A stretch of DNA of 64,000 nt, taken from positions 62,001 through 126,000 of the forward strand of contig NZ_JARHUI010000007.1 in NCBI RefSeq assembly GCF_029222925.1, in the 5' to 3' direction. A program made the translations under genes and the position numbers. Below, piece by piece: positions 18,922-26,572 of the stretch (positions are counted from its first letter, which is position 1; each line of letters begins with the position of its first letter). The stretch comes from Algoriphagus sp. CAU 1675. Its GTDB lineage: Bacteria; Bacteroidota; Bacteroidia; Cytophagales; Cyclobacteriaceae. Under the pieces are notes generated by a model, which was not told the origin of the DNA, ran no database searches, and worked only from the letters and a program-made list of their open reading frames with translations.

Positions 18922-20376
18922 ATGGAAAAGGAGATATTAGAACAAGGACTTAATCTTAATCGAAGAAAATTCCTATCCCGTCTGAGTCTGGGGCTTGGAA
19001 GTGCCGCCTTGGGTTCCCTTCTTGTCCCAGATTTGTTCAGTGGAAAAAATCCCGCTGAAGATGCTCTTTTGAATGCACTCCCCCACTTCGCCCCCAAAGC
19101 AAAAAGGGTTATCTACCTATTTCAAAACGGAGCTCCCAGTCAACTTGAGACTTTTGATTACAAGCCTCTATTAAACAAGAATTTTGGAGAAGAGCTTCCT
19201 GAATCCATCCGAATGGGCCAGCGTCTTACCGGTATGACTTCAGGACAAGCCTCTTTCCCTTTGGTAGGTTCCTATTTTGATTTTCAACAATACGGAGAAA
19301 GCCGGGCATGGATTTCCTCCCTATTCCCTCATACAGCCAGTATTGTAGATGATATTTGTATCGTCAAATCCATGCATACAGAGGCTATCAACCACGACCC
19401 TGCTTTGACTTTCTTCCAAACAGGTGCCCAAGTTGGTAACAGACCCAGCATGGGTTCATGGCTCAGCTATGGTTTGGGAAGCGAAAACAGTAACCTGCCT
19501 GCTTTTTGTGTTTTGCTCAGCAAGGGAAAAGGAAATGGACAAGGGGTTTACAGCAAACTCTGGAGCAATGGATTTTTGGATGCCACCCATCAGGGAGTGC
19601 AGTTTTCCAATTCTGAAGATCCTGTTCTGTACTTAAAAGACCCAAAATCCATGAGTCGGGACGAGCGCAGAAAAATGCTGGACCAAATAGCAGCAATGAA
19701 CGACTTGAGCTACCGGGAATTCAATGACCCAGAAATCACTGCCAAGGTCCAGCAATATGAAATGGCCTATCGAATGCAAACGGCTGTTCCTGAAATCACC
19801 GATGTATCCAAAGAGCCGGACTCCATAATCAAATTGTATGGACCGGATTGTTTGGTACCGGGAACCTATGCTGCCAATTGTCTTTTGGCCAGAAAACTTT
19901 CTGAAAGTGGGGTTCGGTTCGTCCAACTTTACCACCAGGGTTGGGATGCTCATGACAATTTACCCAACCAAATGATCGGCCAGGCAAAAGATGTGGATCA
20001 AGCTTCAGCGGCCCTAATCACTGATTTGAAACAAAGAGGGCTATTGGATGAAACTCTGGTAATCTGGGGAGGGGAATTTGGAAGAACTAATTATTGCCAG
20101 GGTAAAATCCAGGTGGAAAATTATGGAAGAGATCATCACCCTAGAGCCTTTTCGATTTGGATGGCCGGTGGCGGGGTCAAGTCCGGAATGGTCTATGGAG
20201 AAACAGATGACTTTGGCTACAATATCACCGAAAACCCGGTTCATGTCCATGATTTCCAAGCCACCATTCTTCACCTGATGGGAATAGACCATGAGCGGCT
20301 TACTTATAAGCATTTGGGAAGACGATACAGGCTGACAGATGTATCCGGAAAAGTCGTAAAAGATATCATTACCTGA
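18922..20376 (+). CDS. Tat-exported DUF1501 protein (alkaline-phosphatase/sulfatase-like fold)
   Basis: This 484-residue protein starts with a twin-arginine signal (NRRKFLSRLSLGLGSAALGS, Arg14-Arg15), so it is exported folded, probably with a bound metal. The body is DUF1501: IYLFQNGAPSQLETFDYKP near the N-terminus, SMHTEAINHDPALTFFQTG in the middle, and late VIWGGEFGRTNY and GRDHHPRAFSIWMAGGG. This family is distantly related to alkaline phosphatases and sulfatases. The His/Asp-rich segments are candidate metal ligands. No substrate is known. It is partnered with the upstream DUF1549/1553 lipoprotein, as usual for this family, and 8 bases from the next gene. Confidence 0.88.
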   Translation: MEKEILEQGLNLNRRKFLSRLSLGLGSAALGSLLVPDLFSGKNPAEDALLNALPHFAPKAKRVIYLFQNGAPSQLETFDYKPLLNKNFGEELPESIRMGQRLTGMTSGQASFPLVGSYFDFQQYGESRAWISSLFPHTASIVDDICIVKSMHTEAINHDPALTFFQTGAQVGNRPSMGSWLSYGLGSENSNLPAFCVLLSKGKGNGQGVYSKLWSNGFLDATHQGVQFSNSEDPVLYLKDPKSMSRDERRKMLDQIAAMNDLSYREFNDPEITAKVQQYEMAYRMQTAVPEITDVSKEPDSIIKLYGPDCLVPGTYAANCLLARKLSESGVRFVQLYHQGWDAHDNLPNQMIGQAKDVDQASAALITDLKQRGLLDETLVIWGGEFGRTNYCQGKIQVENYGRDHHPRAFSIWMAGGGVKSGMVYGETDDFGYNITENPVHVHDFQATILHLMGIDHERLTYKHLGRRYRLTDVSGKVVKDIIT

Positions 20377-20384
20377 TTCCCAGC

Positions 20385-22499
20385 ATGAAAAAACCCTCTC
20401 TTCAAGGAATTCTAGAAAACCTGATCTTCGTTTGGCTGGGCCTAGGCTTGATATTATCCATTCCTTCAAATTCAGTCTTTTTTCCTGATTGGCTACAGGT
20501 ACTGGGCAGGGCACATCCTTTGATCCTTCATTTTCCAATTGTCCTATTATTGATGGGATTCCTTCTGTTTTGGATGCCTCAAAAATCGGAATTGAAAAAA
20601 ATCACAGAACTTGTCATTTTGATAGGGATCAATTTTGCAGGTCTCACAGTCCTAGCAGGTCTCATCCTTGCCAGGGAAGACTATGAAGGATCTGAAATTC
20701 TTTGGCATCAATGGGCCGGGATCATTGTGTTTCTGGGATCAGTTTTGCTTTATTTTTTCAGAAAAAAGAGCCCTACCTTCAATAAGGCATTCGGTGTGAT
20801 TTTGGCTCTCGGCTTAGTAGCTACAGGTCATTGGGGAGCAAACCTAACCCATGGTGAAAACTTTCTTTTGGCACCTTTAAAGCCCGATGATCTACCCAAA
20901 CCATCCCTAAGTGAAGCTGAGGTTTTTAGGGATATGGTTCAACCAATTTTGGAAGCAAAATGCCAAAGTTGCCACCGGGAAGGGAAAGTTAAAGGTGAAC
21001 TCAGGATGGATCATTTGGAAGGCATCCAAAAAGGAGGAAAATCAGGTCCATTTGTAGTTGCTGGTGATTTGGAAAACTCTCTAATGACCCAGCGCATCAG
21101 TCTTCCAACTGAAGACAAAAAACACATGCCTCCAAAAAACAAATCCCAGCTATCCGATGAAGAATTGAGCATTCTCAAGGAATGGGTACGGGCAGGAGCA
21201 GCATTCGATCAGAAAGTCACAGAAATCGACTCAACAAGCCCCTTATTCCAAATTGCTACACTTCAATTTAGTGAAGAGAAAACCTATTCTTTTTCCCCAG
21301 TATCCCAGGAATTGGTCCAGAGTCTCAATAATTATTACCGAAGTGTCAAACCTATTCATCCGGAATCCCCAGCCTTGGAAGTCTCTTATTTTGGAATCAG
21401 TGCCTTTGATCCAACATCGCTGGACGATCTCAAAATGATCAAAGAACAACTCGTTCACCTGAACCTGAATAAAATGCCATTAGAGGGTGTGGACTTGAGT
21501 TTTCTGAATGACTTCCCCAATCTGGAAAGACTCAAGTTAAATTTCACTGGTTTAAGTTCAGGTCAAATCCAACAGCTTGAAGGTTTGAAAAACCTACGGC
21601 AACTTTCGCTTGCTGGAAACTCAATTAACCAAGACGGAATATCCATTTTGGAAAATCTTGGGGATTTAAGCCATCTGTACCTTTGGCAGACTGGTCTGGA
21701 TGAGCTTCAAAAGGAAAGGCTTCGGAAAAGTCTGAAAAGCACCCAAATTGATTTTGGCTTTGAGGGCACAGGGATTGTCTATGAATTAAATCCCCCTAAA
21801 ATTTCTCAAAATAAAAGTCTCTTTTCAGATAGTTTGGAGATTACACTGTCTCATCCGATTCAGTCGGTCCAAATCCGGTATACCTTGGATGAATCCGAGC
21901 CAGACAGTATTCAAAGTCCAGTTTATTCAGTCCCCATTTGGGTCAAAAATTCCGGAAAGCTCAAGGCAAGGGTATTCGCCCAAGGATGGAAAGGGTCTCC
22001 AACCCAGTCAACGGTGTTCCTAAAATCAGGCATCATACCTGAACTGTACGAGCTCAAGTCGGATCCCAATCCCCGCTATAAAGCTCAAGGATCCAAGACT
22101 CTATTTGACCAGGTCAAAGGAAAAAACAATCATACTTCCGGTGAATGGTTAGGGTTTCAGGACTCTCCTCTGGATCTAGAATTTTCCATTGGTAACAATC
22201 AGAAAATCGGTTCCCTAGAACTTAGCCTACTTTACCATGAAGGAGCTTATATTTTTCCTCCCTCCAAAGTTGAAATTCTGTATTGGGAAAATGGAAAATG
22301 GAATTCCATGATCCAGAAAAGCCCCGAACCATCCGATAAAATCAGAGACCCCCGATCCGAATTATTGAAATTTAACCTTGGAGATAAGGCATTTGAAAAA
22401 CTGAAAGTCAGAGTCTTTCCAATCGCATCCCTTCCTTCCTGGCATCCCGGATCGGGAGCAAAGGGCTGGGTTTTTATTGATGAAATCCTGTTAAACTGA
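20385..22499 (+). CDS. Membrane protein with DUF2231-like helices, c-haem, LRR and chitobiase-type domain
   Basis: This 704-residue multidomain protein is the third gene of the operon. Its N-terminus has about five membrane helices (to about residue 150, with RAHPLILHFPIVLLL typical of DUF2231). A PSCyt1-like c-type haem domain follows (CQSCH at 193-197, later HMPPKNKSQLSDEEL). Leucine-rich repeats lie at about 345-455 (FPNLERLKLNFTGLS, LKNLRQLSLAGNSI). A chitobiase/FN3-associated domain follows at about 480-550 (IRYTLDESEPDS, then SGKLKARVFAQGW). A C-terminal discoidin-like part ends the protein. The design suggests an electron-transfer or sensing protein anchored in the inner membrane. No catalytic residues can be named. 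Confidence 0.75.
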   Translation: MKKPSLQGILENLIFVWLGLGLILSIPSNSVFFPDWLQVLGRAHPLILHFPIVLLLMGFLLFWMPQKSELKKITELVILIGINFAGLTVLAGLILAREDYEGSEILWHQWAGIIVFLGSVLLYFFRKKSPTFNKAFGVILALGLVATGHWGANLTHGENFLLAPLKPDDLPKPSLSEAEVFRDMVQPILEAKCQSCHREGKVKGELRMDHLEGIQKGGKSGPFVVAGDLENSLMTQRISLPTEDKKHMPPKNKSQLSDEELSILKEWVRAGAAFDQKVTEIDSTSPLFQIATLQFSEEKTYSFSPVSQELVQSLNNYYRSVKPIHPESPALEVSYFGISAFDPTSLDDLKMIKEQLVHLNLNKMPLEGVDLSFLNDFPNLERLKLNFTGLSSGQIQQLEGLKNLRQLSLAGNSINQDGISILENLGDLSHLYLWQTGLDELQKERLRKSLKSTQIDFGFEGTGIVYELNPPKISQNKSLFSDSLEITLSHPIQSVQIRYTLDESEPDSIQSPVYSVPIWVKNSGKLKARVFAQGWKGSPTQSTVFLKSGIIPELYELKSDPNPRYKAQGSKTLFDQVKGKNNHTSGEWLGFQDSPLDLEFSIGNNQKIGSLELSLLYHEGAYIFPPSKVEILYWENGKWNSMIQKSPEPSDKIRDPRSELLKFNLGDKAFEKLKVRVFPIASLPSWHPGSGAKGWVFIDEILLN

Positions 22500-22504
22500 A
22501 GGAA

Positions 22505-23242
22505 ATGAAAAGAGCTTATTTACGCTACCGGGAAGCTATTGACCAAAGACTCAAGAAGGCATTTATGCAGGAAAATGAAATTCTCTTGGCAGCAAAATGG
22601 ATAGCAGATTCCTTAAGTCAAAACGGATGGATCTATACCTCTGGGACCGGTCATTCCCACATGATGGCAGAGGAAATATTTTACCGTGCAGGAGGATTTG
22701 CACGGGTCATCCCACTCTTTGATCAGGATTTGATGCTCCACAGGTGTGCTTCGGGAAGTAGTATAATAGAGCGGAAGGAAGGGTATGCGAAAGGGCTGAT
22801 TTCCCCCTTTCCCATCACTTCAAAAGATATCTTTATCCTAGCTTCAAATTCAGGCATAAACGCCTTTTGTATAGACCTCGCTTTGGAAGCAAAAAAAAGA
22901 AATGCGAAAATTATTTGTATCACAAACCTCAAACATAGCAAAACGATTCCTTCCCGCCATTCCTCGGGATTGAAACTCTTTCAGGTCGCAGACCTATTTT
23001 TAGACAATTGTGGTGAGGTTGGGGATGCTGTGATCGAGATGGACCAATTGGACAAAAAAGTTGGAGCCACTTCCACGGTCATAGGAGCCGCCCTTTTACA
23101 AGCCATCATGGTTCAAGCCACCGAGATGATGCTAAAAAATGGCTTTACTCCTGAAATTTTCCATAGCTCAAATGACGAAAAGGGAGATATTGAAAATAGG
23201 GCCCTTGTGATGAAATATAGAAACTCCATCCCCTCCCTTTAA
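22505..23242 (+). CDS. SIS-domain sugar-phosphate binding protein (UPF0309-like)
   Basis: This 245-residue cytosolic protein has one SIS domain: YTSGTGHSHMMAEEIFYRAGG near residue 45 holds the phosphosugar loop, followed by FILASNSGINAFCIDLALEAK. Such proteins bind or isomerise aminosugar phosphates (GlmS-like, MurQ-like). This subfamily resembles UPF0309, whose substrate is not known to me. It starts 5 bases after the membrane protein stop, so it is the fourth gene of the operon and gives the otherwise extracytoplasmic cluster a sugar-phosphate link. The convergent gene is the GH20 remnant. Confidence 0.82.
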   Translation: MKRAYLRYREAIDQRLKKAFMQENEILLAAKWIADSLSQNGWIYTSGTGHSHMMAEEIFYRAGGFARVIPLFDQDLMLHRCASGSSIIERKEGYAKGLISPFPITSKDIFILASNSGINAFCIDLALEAKKRNAKIICITNLKHSKTIPSRHSSGLKLFQVADLFLDNCGEVGDAVIEMDQLDKKVGATSTVIGAALLQAIMVQATEMMLKNGFTPEIFHSSNDEKGDIENRALVMKYRNSIPSL

Positions 23243-23268
23243 AATGTAACCTCCAACAGAAGTTTCTT

Positions 23269-24186
23269 CTAATCCTTGTGAAGGATCGGAAAATCCTCAA
23301 TTTCCACTTGTGGCAGAATCATCCGGCTTCCTGGTCCATCCCAAAATTCTTCGGGCATCAAAGCTAAAAAAGCATGAACCCCATTAAAAGCCCCCATTGT
23401 GTCAGAAGCCAGAATAAGGACTCTTCTATCTCTGATTTCCAACTTATACCCTTCAGAAGGAATTTCATCCCTTTTTGCAATGCGGATCTGAAGTGGCTTC
23501 TCAGCTCTGTCAATCTCCGGCTTATATGCTTGTGAAATTTTACCGGTAAGGAACTTGGCCTCATTTGAAAAAACCTTATCTCCCAAAACAACCAATCCGG
23601 CATTACTAACTGTATCCGAAGTGCCTAAGTATTTCCATTGTTTTGGGATTGGTACAAAAGGAGGTGTTTGAGAATAAGATCTTCTATCTGGGTCTGAACG
23701 TGAAGTATTCATTCCAGCACCTTCGAATTCCTGGAGGCTCATTTTCAGGATTTTGTAATTTCCTATTTCAAAATAGGATCCATCGGATTTTTTCAAAATC
23801 AAACCCTCAGGAGTCGGGGCGGTCTTTAAAGATGAATCGTATGCCGAATAGAAAACCTTGAAGCTTTTCCCAGGCAATAATGCAGGACTTATGGGCCTGC
23901 CCTCTATGACAAAAAGCCCGGCTGTCAAATGCCGGATTTGAAAATCGGGATTTTCGGATTGCACTTCACCCAAAAGAAAAGGGCTCTTGAAGTACAGACT
24001 CCATCCTGCTTCCAGATCAGCTCCTGAGTGATTGGTGATTTCAAACATAGCCCTATACCCTGCAGGTTCATTCGGAGAGTTTTCCAAATATTGCCAGCTA
24101 ACCTCTATCAAACTCTCTTCAATTTGAGCATAGGTCGCAAAAGGGAAAATCCAAAAAAGAAAGAATGTGATTCTTGAATAATTCAT
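23269..24186 (-). pseudogene. GH20 beta-N-acetylhexosaminidase remnant lacking its catalytic domain
   Basis: This 305-residue frame has a signal peptide (ending FATYAQ), a CHB_HEX-type carbohydrate-binding domain (about 25-160, EVSWQYLENSPNEPAGYRAM) and the GH20b non-catalytic alpha/beta domain (about 175-300, ending VEIEDFPILHKD). A full hexosaminidase continues with a catalytic TIM barrel of roughly 350 or more residues. Here a TAG stops the frame exactly where the barrel begins. Past the TAG the same frame reads KKLLLEVTF then TAA, a faint echo of the RGLLLDV-type first strand. The SIS gene stop overlaps this end. The protein may still be made as a binding-only product. Confidence 0.75.
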
Positions 24187-24234
24187 GCTTCAACTGATGA
24201 GATCATTTCTTGCTCAAATAAACTGAATTCCACT

Positions 24235-25113
24235 TCAGTTCTTTCTCAACATTTTTTTATATAAGGCAAAATTAGCTTTTATCTCATCACTCAATTCAGG
24301 TTCCTTCACTCCTTTAAGACTCATCATTTTATCGTGGATCACCTGAGCTACCAAAAGCCGGGAGGTCTCCTTATCATCTGATGGAATAATATACCAAGGG
24401 GCATAGGAAGTGGATGTTTTGTTGATAGCCTCCTCATAGCATTCATGATATTCCTTCCAAAGTTCTCTTTCCTTCAAATCCCCGGGAGAAAACTTCCAGT
24501 GGTGCTTTTCATTTTCAAGCCTTCTAAGGAGACGTTCACGCTGCTCCTCCTTGCTCATATGCAGAAAAAACTTGAGGATAATGGTTCCATTTTCACTCAG
24601 GTGTTTTTCAAAATCATTGATTTGGCGGAGACGTTTATCCCAAAATTCGGGAGTAATATCCCCCACCTTTTCTATCCCCGGTATATGCTCATTCAATATG
24701 TATTCAGGGTGTACCCGGGTGACCAATACGTTTTCATAATATGTCCGGTTAAATACCGCATATTTCCCTCTAGCGGGCAACTGCAGGTAATGCCTCCACA
24801 GAAAGTCATGCTTCAATTCCAGTTCAGTTGGATTTTTGAAACTATGGACTATTACACCCCTAGGGTTAAACTCCTTGAAAACCTCCCGTATCAAACTGTC
24901 TTTCCCGGAAGTATCCATACCCTGAAGACAAATCAAAACCGCGTATTTGCCCTGAGCATACATGATATCCTGATGCTGGCTGAGTTCTTCCCGGTATTGG
25001 TTCAGGATTTCATTCTTCTTTTCATCCGAAAGGCTGGTTTTCAGGAACGTAGACCTTTCTTCCAATTTAATTGGAGCATGAACCTTTAAGTTTTCTATCT
25101 CAAAATTTTTCAT
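24235..25113 (-). CDS. ppk2: Polyphosphate kinase 2 family protein
   Basis: This 292-residue cytosolic kinase transfers phosphate between polyphosphate and nucleotides. Seen are Walker A in LQGMDTSGKDSLI, the Walker B-type Asn/Arg segment AVFNRTYYENVLVTRVHPE that forms the lid region, and conserved RRLENEKHHWKFSPGDLKER near 210. Length fits single-domain PPK2 enzymes. Whether it prefers AMP or ADP cannot be read safely. It is divergent from the NagX-like gene. Confidence 0.92.
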   Translation of the reverse strand: MKNFEIENLKVHAPIKLEERSTFLKTSLSDEKKNEILNQYREELSQHQDIMYAQGKYAVLICLQGMDTSGKDSLIREVFKEFNPRGVIVHSFKNPTELELKHDFLWRHYLQLPARGKYAVFNRTYYENVLVTRVHPEYILNEHIPGIEKVGDITPEFWDKRLRQINDFEKHLSENGTIILKFFLHMSKEEQRERLLRRLENEKHHWKFSPGDLKERELWKEYHECYEEAINKTSTSYAPWYIIPSDDKETSRLLVAQVIHDKMMSLKGVKEPELSDEIKANFALYKKMLRKN

Positions 25114-25226
25114 CTTTATCAGATTATCTTTCTTAAAAAATTAACTAAAGAATGGAATAACAAGATAATATTTTAAATTCAGGCTGAAAGACATTCTTAT
25201 TTATTTCCTAACTAACCATCACCCAA

Positions 25227-26372
25227 ATGACCCAAATCCCTATACAATCCGGAATTGGAAACAGATATCTTGCTTTGGATGTACTTCGAGGCATGACCAT
25301 CGCATTTATGATCATCGTCAATACACCGGGTAGTTGGAGCAATCTGTATGCTCCCCTTGCCCATGCGGACTGGCATGGCTTCACTCCAACTGATCTGGTA
25401 TTCCCCACCTTTCTTTTTGTAGTCGGCAATGCCATGAGCTTTGCTATGAAAAGGCTCCAGGAGATTCCAAGAAATGAATTCCTCAAAAAAGTTGGCAAAA
25501 GAACCCTGCTCATTTTCTTAATCGGTTGGCTTCTGAATGCCTTCCCATTTTATGAACTAAATGATGCAGGGGAAATGTCTTTTATCAATTTGACTGAAAT
25601 CCGATTTTTCGGAGTGCTTCAGCGCATCGCTTTGGCTTATTTCTTTGCTGCCTTGATCTTGTATTGGGGTGGAATTCGTACCGGCTGGATTTTCAGTGCG
25701 GCGGCATTGTTGGCCTATTGGCCTATCATGTATTTCTTTGGAGATGCCGGCGATCCCTATGGATTAGCAGGTAATGCAGCTATCAAACTAGATCTCTTGG
25801 CTATCGGTGCCGATAGAATGTACATGGGAGAAGGAATTCCATTTGATCCGGAAGGAATCCTAAGTACACTCACATCCATTGTCAATGTAATTGGTGGATA
25901 TATAGCTGGCAAAATGATCCAGAAAAAAGGCAACACCATGAAGTCTGTTCAGACTTTGCTGATATTCGGGATTATTCTGATCGCTTTGAGTTATGCCTGG
26001 GATTTGGTTTTCCCCATCAACAAGAAAATCTGGACCAGCCCTTATGTGCTATTAACTGTAGGTTGGGATTTGATTATCCTGGGTGGATTGATCTTCATTA
26101 CAGAAATCCGAAACTGGAAAGGCTGGACTTATTTCTTCCAAGCCTTTGGTCGAAATCCACTCATCCTCTACGTTTGCTCTGGTATCGTAATCCGAATCTT
26201 TTCAATGATCCCAGTAGGTGAAACCACATTGAAAGGAGCCATTTATGCTAACCTGTTCACCAGTTGGCTCGGTCCGAAAAATGCCTCCTTCCTATTTGCT
26301 ATTTTCTACATGCTCCTGATCTGGCTAATCGGCCTTTGGATGGACAAAAAGAAAATCTACATCAAAGTTTAA
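25227..26372 (+). CDS. NagX/DUF5009-like membrane acyltransferase
   Basis: This 381-residue protein has about ten membrane helices. It belongs to the group related to heparan-alpha-glucosaminide N-acetyltransferase (HGSNAT). Seen are the start RYLALDVLRGMTIAFMIIVN, the loop PLAHADWHGFTPTDLVFPTF with the likely catalytic His, and RFFGVLQRIALAYFF. In HGSNAT an acetyl group crosses the membrane to a glucosamine end. The bacterial homologue is called NagX and often sits with aminosugar genes. It lies 2 kb from the SIS gene and the GH20 remnant. A terminator follows. Confidence 0.82.
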   Translation: MTQIPIQSGIGNRYLALDVLRGMTIAFMIIVNTPGSWSNLYAPLAHADWHGFTPTDLVFPTFLFVVGNAMSFAMKRLQEIPRNEFLKKVGKRTLLIFLIGWLLNAFPFYELNDAGEMSFINLTEIRFFGVLQRIALAYFFAALILYWGGIRTGWIFSAAALLAYWPIMYFFGDAGDPYGLAGNAAIKLDLLAIGADRMYMGEGIPFDPEGILSTLTSIVNVIGGYIAGKMIQKKGNTMKSVQTLLIFGIILIALSYAWDLVFPINKKIWTSPYVLLTVGWDLIILGGLIFITEIRNWKGWTYFFQAFGRNPLILYVCSGIVIRIFSMIPVGETTLKGAIYANLFTSWLGPKNASFLFAIFYMLLIWLIGLWMDKKKIYIKV

Positions 26373-26409
26373 TCTTTGGATTGGCAATTTTGCCATGGGA
26401 CTCAATTTT

Positions 26410-26445
26410 AAAAAAATCCCGGTTTTTCCAGACCGGGATTTTTAT
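26410..26445 (+). terminator. Intrinsic terminator after the NagX-like gene
   Basis: ATCCCGG and CCGGGAT pair around a 10-base loop with A-run and T-run flanks (AAAAAAA before, TTTTATT after). Confidence 0.8.
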
Positions 26446-26572
26446 TGCTACATCCGACAAATGAGCCCATACTTTTCCCCACTGAAATCAGGTTAACTCA
26501 AATCATCCAAAATCCTTATTTTGAGTTCCTCTTAGATCGTACTTTAATATTTACCCCATCCCCCTTCCCCGA

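Noticed and set aside
16602..20376. Horizontal transfer of the DUF1549/DUF1501 pair from Planctomycetes
   Set aside because: Base composition and codon use look the same as in the neighbouring genes by eye, and these families are also native to Bacteroidota, so there is no sequence sign of recent transfer.
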